From Microcoleus sp. CAWBG506 (GTDB lineage: Bacteria; Cyanobacteriota; Cyanobacteriia; Cyanobacteriales; Microcoleaceae): a stretch of 64,000 nucleotides of DNA. This document shows positions 62,332 through 64,000 of the stretch, in pieces. Within the stretch, counting starts at the first letter, position 1. Each line of letters opens with the position of its first letter. The DNA lies in NCBI GenBank assembly GCA_020883125.1, contig JAHREW010000002.1, positions 204,040-268,039 on the forward strand, in the 5' to 3' direction. The notes under the pieces were generated by a model that was given only the letters and a program-made list of their open reading frames with translations, searched no databases and had not been told where the DNA came from. The position numbers and the translations under genes are program-made.

Positions 62332-62459
62332 TATAGCAACCGCCAGGGTGGTTAAGTCGTGGGGTGGGGGCGGGTTTATAGAATTTGTCTATACCGATGA
62401 AAGATATCGGTGAACCCGCCCCTACAAAATCTGCCCTAATCGCCTTGGCAGTTGCTATA
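62332..62459. mobile_element. 128-bp MITE-like element, family A, copy 2 (inverted)
   Basis: Same length as the copy at 59239-59366. I find one clear mismatch (TCTCT versus TCTAT) when it is reverse-complemented. Ends TATAGCAACCGCCAGGG and CCTTGGCAGTTGCTATA. Confidence 0.92.
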
Positions 62460-62493
62460 AGCTGAGATTCACTGCTCAAAAAGGAGAATAGTT

Positions 62494-62830
62494 ATGTCTG
62501 TTCAGATTCAAAGACGGCTATTTACTGTGCAAGAATACCACATGATGAGTGAGGCTGGTGTTTTTGCTCATAACGAACGAGTGGAACTAATAGAAGGAGA
62601 AATCATCCAAATGGCCGCAATTGGTAAGCGTCATGCCGCCCGTGTCGATCGCCTCGCACGACTATTTAGCCAGATTTCAGAGTCTTAATTCCTCAAATCA
62701 GCGCAAGTTCGAGGATCGAGAAAGCCTGCGCGCCCAACAATAAAGTCGGCGTGCCCAGGAAGAAAAACAACGGGCGGATCGACTTGCAGAAAGGTTGCGT
62801 CAAATGGGGATTCATCCGGATGAGCTATGA
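62494..62830 (+). pseudogene. Broken Uma2-family endonuclease gene
   Basis: The N-terminal 64 residues (RRLFTVQEYHMMSEAGVF, then NERVELIEGEIIQM) match Uma2-type (DUF820) proteins and end at a TAA/TAG region near 62686. A second piece in another frame, about 62750-62830, encodes the typical Uma2 C-terminus (QRADRLAERLRQMGIHPDEL). The catalytic middle, about 100 residues, is missing, so an internal deletion has killed the gene. AAGGAG at 62480 served as its ribosome site. Confidence 0.88.
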
Positions 62831-62993
62831 TTGTTTGTGAGATTTTTCAATAAAGTACGATCGCACTTTTTTTTACAGCACGAATATCATAAATCCCGAT
62901 CGCAGTTCCCATGTCCCCATCGCCTCAAGCATCCTCCTTATTAAGATTTCCTTAATTGCTTTGAACTCATACAGACATCAGTGGTATCATTAA

Positions 62994-63077
62994 TAGCTTA
63001 GCTAGGGGTGCCCGAAAATCCGGGCTGAGAAACACCCTTAGAACCTGAGTCTGGGTAATACCAGCGGAGGGAAGCTG
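62994..63077 (+). promoter_or_regulatory. TPP riboswitch (THI element) upstream of thiC
   Basis: The conserved thiamine pyrophosphate aptamer is clear: GGGGTGCCCGAAAATCCGGG, CTGAGAAACACCCTTAG, ACCTGAGTCTGGGTAATACC and AGCGGAGGGAAGCTG. P1 is formed by AGCTT near 62996 and AAGCT near 63072. No terminator hairpin lies between it and thiC, so control is likely translational: the 3' part GGAGGG is itself Shine-Dalgarno-like. High TPP should lower ThiC synthesis. Confidence 0.97.
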
Positions 63078-63080
63078 TTT

Positions 63081-63119
63081 ATGAAGGAAATCAAATATGC
63101 GTACCGAATGGATCGCTAA
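63081..63119 (+). CDS. Short upstream ORF overlapping the thiC start
   Basis: ATG at 63081 opens a 12-codon frame ([12 protein letters not shown]) that ends in TAA at 63117-63119, in another frame and past the thiC ATG at 63097. GGAGGG of the riboswitch lies 9 nt in front. It may be translated and couple the riboswitch to thiC, or be chance. Confidence 0.3.
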   Translation: MKEIKYAYRMDR

Positions 63120-64000
63120 GCGTAACGGGCAGAGCAATGTGAGTCAAATGCACTACGCCCGCCAAGGTGTGATTACTGAAGAAATGCACTACGTCGCTAA
63201 GCGAGAAAATCTCCCGGCCGAACTGATCCGCGCCGAAGTAGCCCGCGGACGGATGATTATTCCAGCTAATATCAATCACCCGAATTTGGAACCAATGGCG
63301 ATCGGCATCGCCTCCAAGTGCAAAGTCAATGCTAATATCGGTGCATCTCCCAACTCTTCTAATATGGCAGAAGAAGTTGACAAGCTGAAATTAGCAGTCA
63401 AATACGGTGCTGATACCGTCATGGACTTGTCCACCGGTGGTGGTAATCTGGATGAAATTCGTACTACCATTATCAAAGCTTCACCAGTGCCGATCGGCAC
63501 AGTACCAATTTACCAAGCTCTAGAAAGCGTTCATGGTAAGATGGAAAGTCTCACCGCCAATGACTTTCTTCACATCATTGACAAACACGCTCAACAAGGT
63601 GTTGATTACCAAACTATCCACGCCGGAATTCTGATTGAGCATTTGCCATTAGTGAAAAATCGGATTACTGGCATTGTTTCCCGCGGTGGAGGCATTTTGG
63701 CCCGGTGGATGCTACATCACCACAAACAAAATCCCCTCTACACTCACTTTAACGACATCATTGAAATCTTCAAAAAATACGATGTTTCGTTTAGTTTGGG
63801 AGATTCTTTGCGCCCCGGTTGCACCCACGATGCTTCTGATGATGCTCAATTAGCTGAACTCAAAACATTGGGACAATTAACTCGCAAAGCTTGGGAACAT
63901 GACGTGCAGGTAATGGTAGAAGGCCCAGGCCACGTTCCCATGGATCAAATTGAGTTTAATGTCAAGAAACAAATGGAGGAATGTTCCGAAGCACCCTTCT
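63097..64000 (+). CDS. thiC: Phosphomethylpyrimidine synthase ThiC (5' part; cut by window end)
   Basis: Radical SAM enzyme that turns aminoimidazole ribotide into the HMP-P pyrimidine of thiamine. The start [20 protein letters not shown] agrees with cyanobacterial ThiC, and AAGGAA lies 7 nt upstream. Seen in this part are [56 protein letters not shown] and [20 protein letters not shown]. About 301 of roughly 460 residues lie inside the window; the C-terminal CxxCxxxxC cluster motif lies beyond it. Controlled by the TPP riboswitch upstream. Confidence 0.97.
   Translation, partial: MRTEWIAKRNGQSNVSQMHYARQGVITEEMHYVAKRENLPAELIRAEVARGRMIIPANINHPNLEPMAIGIASKCKVNANIGASPNSSNMAEEVDKLKLAVKYGADTVMDLSTGGGNLDEIRTTIIKASPVPIGTVPIYQALESVHGKMESLTANDFLHIIDKHAQQGVDYQTIHAGILIEHLPLVKNRITGIVSRGGGILARWMLHHHKQNPLYTHFNDIIEIFKKYDVSFSLGDSLRPGCTHDASDDAQLAELKTLGQLTRKAWEHDVQVMVEGPGHVPMDQIEFNVKKQMEECSEAPF

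Overview
The window is chromosomal DNA of a filamentous cyanobacterium. This is shown directly by Ycf3, PsbM, the plant-type carotenoid pair Pds/CrtB, a Slr0204-like DHNA-CoA thioesterase, very many HIP1 octamers (GCGATCGC), and heptanucleotide tandem repeats (STRRs) in the gaps. The gene content and the kinds of dispersed repeat suggest an Oscillatoriales genus such as Microcoleus, Oscillatoria or Phormidium; that genus call is inference.

Layout. 0-13.5 kb is mostly housekeeping: valS, pds-crtB, rnz, a SpoIID/LytB protein, ycf3, gatC and a small PIN toxin-antitoxin pair. 13.6-26.0 kb on the minus strand is a surface-glycan cluster. In transcription order it holds an ABC-2 permease (Wzm), an ATPase with a C-terminal Wzt-type domain, a methyltransferase with a coiled-coil tail, a 1774-residue protein that fuses a sulfotransferase, a coiled coil, two 'GWA' modules, two GT2 domains and one GT4 domain, a double methyltransferase and a GT4 glycosyltransferase. 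26-30 kb holds ruvB and recN. 30-40 kb holds a GAF-GAF-PAS adenylate cyclase, ppa, an MBL hydrolase, a diheme cytochrome c, a thioredoxin-like protein, uppP and a CPBP protease. 39.8-44.1 kb holds a cNMP-binding/AAA+/polyferredoxin membrane fusion and a cyanobacterial radical SAM/PDZ protein. 44.2-45.4 kb is a TnpB-only IS200/IS605-type element. 45.5-52.3 kb holds a TolC-like protein, a [2Fe-2S] ferredoxin, psbM, a tandem Usp protein, a thioesterase, a DMT exporter and an ATP-grasp ligase. 52.6-62.2 kb holds three large repeat proteins (coiled coil plus beta-helix, TPR, RTX/Calx-beta) with dprA among them. The window ends with a broken Uma2 gene, a TPP riboswitch and the 5' part of thiC.

The most distinctive points are these. 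(1) The glycan cluster has a sulfotransferase/three-glycosyltransferase fusion, and carries one beta-type module three times in two proteins. (2) The cNMP-binding/AAA+/4Fe-4S fusion has an AAA+ module that has lost its key motifs, as expected in a lineage without sigma-54. (3) The adenylate cyclase has about 180 residues inserted in its C-terminal TPR-like motif. (4) Small repeats are unusually active. At least four families of about 65-140 bp have two or three copies here, including two near-identical 128-bp MITE-like copies in inverted orientation around the RTX/Calx-beta gene. Palindromic repeats also sit in frame inside three genes (valS, the giant glycosyltransferase and the radical SAM gene). 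(5) Two unrelated coiled-coil proteins have grown by tandem duplication of exact heptad multiples (28, 49 and 56 residues).

All calls come from reading the sequence without database searches. Family names rest on recognised motifs.
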